Positions 62,586-64,000 of a stretch of DNA of 64,000 nucleotides are shown piece by piece. A model generated the notes under the pieces. It saw only the letters and a list, made by a program, of their open reading frames with translations, was not told the origin of the DNA and made no database searches. Source of the DNA: Burkholderiales bacterium (lineage in GTDB: Bacteria > Pseudomonadota > Gammaproteobacteria > Burkholderiales > UBA6910); NCBI GenBank assembly GCA_026005015.1, contig BPKG01000003.1, positions 62,001 through 126,000 on the forward strand, written 5' to 3'. Each line of letters begins with the position of its first letter. Position 1 is the stretch's first letter. A program made the translations under genes and the position numbers.

Positions 62586-63788
62586 TTACGCGGCCTGCTC
62601 CTCCGCCCGCTCCCGGAAGAAGGCCCGGATCGCGTCCCAGACCATGGTCTCTTCGGACAGGTGGTAGACCCCCACCGGCGCGCGGGCGTGCTGCAGCTCC
62701 CGGAAGATCTGAGCCATCTCGGAGGTCTCCCGGCCTCCGTCGGCCGCTCCGACCTCCACGAAGCCCATGTAGTTCGCCACGCTCCCCAGGCGGGTGAGGG
62801 CCTGGGTGGCCGCCTCCCGGTCCTGCACGAAGTTCTGCCCGTCGGAGGCGTAGAACACGTAAATGTTGTAGCGGGAAGGGGCGAACCCCCCTTCGATCCG
62901 CTGGATCACCCGGTTGAAAGCCGTGGAGGCGACGGTACCGCCGGTGCCCCGCACCTCGAAGAACTGCTGCTCATCGAACTCCCAGGCGTTTTCCGTATGG
63001 GCGATGAACACGGTGCTGATGTGCCGGTACTGCCTGCGCAAGCCCTGCACCACCCAGAAAAAGAAGGTCTTGGCGAGCTGGCGATCGCGGCCGCCCATGC
63101 TGGCGGAGACGTCCATCACGAAAAACACCACCGCCTCCGAGGCCGGGCGCACGCGCTTGATGAGCTGGCGGTAGCGCAGGTCGGTATCGTGGAACGACGG
63201 CCCACCCTTCTGGATGTTGCGCCGCTTGATGGATTCGATGAGGGAGCGGCGCCGGTCCAGCCGCGACCGGGCCCCCCGCCGGTCCCACCCTTCCCGGGTG
63301 TAGTCGGTCTGCTCCACCGACCCGGCCTTGGCGGTGAGATTGGGCAATTCCAGCTCCTCCCACAGCCAGTCCACGATGTCGTCCACCGTGAGCTCCACCA
63401 CGAATTGGATTTCGCCCCGGTTGTTGCCCCCGCTGCCGGGTCCCTTGTCTTCGCCCGCCCCTCGCCCCCGGCGCAGGACGTCCCCCGGCTTCACGTCCCC
63501 CTGCCCGACGCCTGCGTGCTCGCCGTGCTCGGAGAGGCGAAAGCGGTAGTGCTCCAGCAGCCTCACCGGCACCTGCACGCGCCGGTTGCCGTCGGTGCCC
63601 AGGATGTCCGCCTGGGAAATCAAGTCCGGCAGGTTGGACCGGACCGCCTCCCGCACCTTCTCGTTGTGGCGCAGCCAATCCCGCGCCCCGCGGGAGAACA
63701 GGTCATACCACGCGCCGCTGCCCTGCTCACCGACCGGGGAAGCGGGAGTGCTGGAGGTGCCGCTCGTCATGCCTGTCATGCGCGTCAT
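62586..63788 (-). CDS. yeaH: YeaH/DUF444 family von Willebrand-like protein
   Basis: A 400-residue DUF444 protein. IKRRNIQKGGPSFHDTDLRY, VVFFVMDVSASMGGRDRQLA (MIDAS-like DxSxS metal site) and SRYNIYVFYASDGQNFVQDR are characteristic. It is thought to be a partner or substrate of the kinase PrkA, encoded just upstream with its stop 26 bases before this start. Two later ATG codons could also serve as the start. Confidence 0.93.
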   Translation of the reverse strand: MTRMTGMTSGTSSTPASPVGEQGSGAWYDLFSRGARDWLRHNEKVREAVRSNLPDLISQADILGTDGNRRVQVPVRLLEHYRFRLSEHGEHAGVGQGDVKPGDVLRRGRGAGEDKGPGSGGNNRGEIQFVVELTVDDIVDWLWEELELPNLTAKAGSVEQTDYTREGWDRRGARSRLDRRRSLIESIKRRNIQKGGPSFHDTDLRYRQLIKRVRPASEAVVFFVMDVSASMGGRDRQLAKTFFFWVVQGLRRQYRHISTVFIAHTENAWEFDEQQFFEVRGTGGTVASTAFNRVIQRIEGGFAPSRYNIYVFYASDGQNFVQDREAATQALTRLGSVANYMGFVEVGAADGGRETSEMAQIFRELQHARAPVGVYHLSEETMVWDAIRAFFRERAEEQAA

Positions 63789-63813
63789 CGTCTTGGGGCG
63801 ATCCGGCCGCCCC

Positions 63814-64000
63814 TTACTCCTGGGACAACAGGGTGGTCACGTAATTCATGGCCTCCTTGGCGCTATGGTCATCATAACCGTAATGGCTGACGAGCCTTTC
63901 CTGCACCGCGGAAATCTTCTTCTGGGCCTCTTCGTCCGGCCGGGCGGCCGAGGTCACCAGCCGCAGCACGTCCCGGCGCTCCTCAAACAGGTATTGCTCG
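63814..64000 (-). CDS. prkA: PrkA serine protein kinase (C-terminal fragment)
   Basis: The last 61 residues of PrkA/YeaG (LVTSAARPDEEAQKKISAVQ, LVSHYGYDDHSAKEAMNYVT, TLLSQE). The rest lies beyond the right edge. PrkA is an AAA+ stress kinase encoded in front of yeaH and spoVR in many proteobacteria. Confidence 0.9.
   Translation of the reverse strand, partial: EQYLFEERRDVLRLVTSAARPDEEAQKKISAVQERLVSHYGYDDHSAKEAMNYVTTLLSQE

Overview
The window is about 64 kb of GC-rich DNA with dense coding on both strands, strong Shine-Dalgarno sequences and frequent GTG/TTG starts. The gene families (DUF3325/DUF3649/PepSY sets, HemP, cytochrome c-FTR1 permease, Hyf-like complex, PrkA/YeaH/SpoVR, RtcA, DUF481, long Lhr) fit a Gram-negative proteobacterium, most likely a betaproteobacterium. 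No rRNA, tRNA, CRISPR or prophage was seen.

Bases 1-31,000 form an iron and heme acquisition island. It holds six TonB-dependent receptors or receptor remnants (1-1109, 4071-6239, 7775-9940, 13440-15467, 18752-19770, 24494-26657). Accessory genes include PepSY and DUF3325/3649/4198 membrane proteins, bfd and bfr, an operon with an ABC membrane domain, a Bfd-like protein and a heme-oxygenase-like monooxygenase, and a hemP-tonB-exbB-exbD-FTR1 operon that energises uptake. Eight Fur-box-like palindromes sit in front of these units. Seven leaders or gaps carry the same unusual element: two AGCCAGCC octamers flanking a short hairpin, four of them 32-39 nt before a start codon. The island is littered with PIN-domain toxin-antitoxin pairs and with remnants of two fecI/fecR regulators, one of them an internal-deletion fusion beside a receptor that lost its N-terminal half next to a toxin-antitoxin pair.

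Bases 31,000-44,300 are mixed: a MoaD-like protein, RNA cyclase RtcA, a kinase overlapping an enolase paralogue that lacks a conserved active-site His, a CDF transporter, a LexA-controlled Y-family polymerase, MOSC, FMN reductase, SDR and sirtuin genes, two more PIN modules, and an IS4-like element lying against the ribosome binding site of a DUF481 gene.

Bases 44,300-51,900 encode a six-subunit Hyf/complex I-like membrane complex. Its large subunit has lost the Ni-binding cysteine motifs, so it is an energy-converting-hydrogenase-related complex rather than a hydrogenase.

Bases 52,200-54,200 hold an ECF sigma factor, an anti-sigma factor whose periplasmic half is a DsrE-like domain, and a divergent gene for an exported stand-alone paralogue of that domain, separated by two mirror-image promoter-like sequences. 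I regard this as the best candidate for an undescribed signalling system.

The rest carries acylphosphatase, a broken cyclo-ligase relative, a long Lhr helicase, an AbfD/HpaB-family protein and the SpoVR-YeaH-PrkA stress operon, running off the right edge.

Many genes, especially in the iron island, carry single-base frameshifts, mostly in G/C runs and sometimes in compensating pairs. They may be real decay or homopolymer sequencing error; the sequence alone cannot decide.
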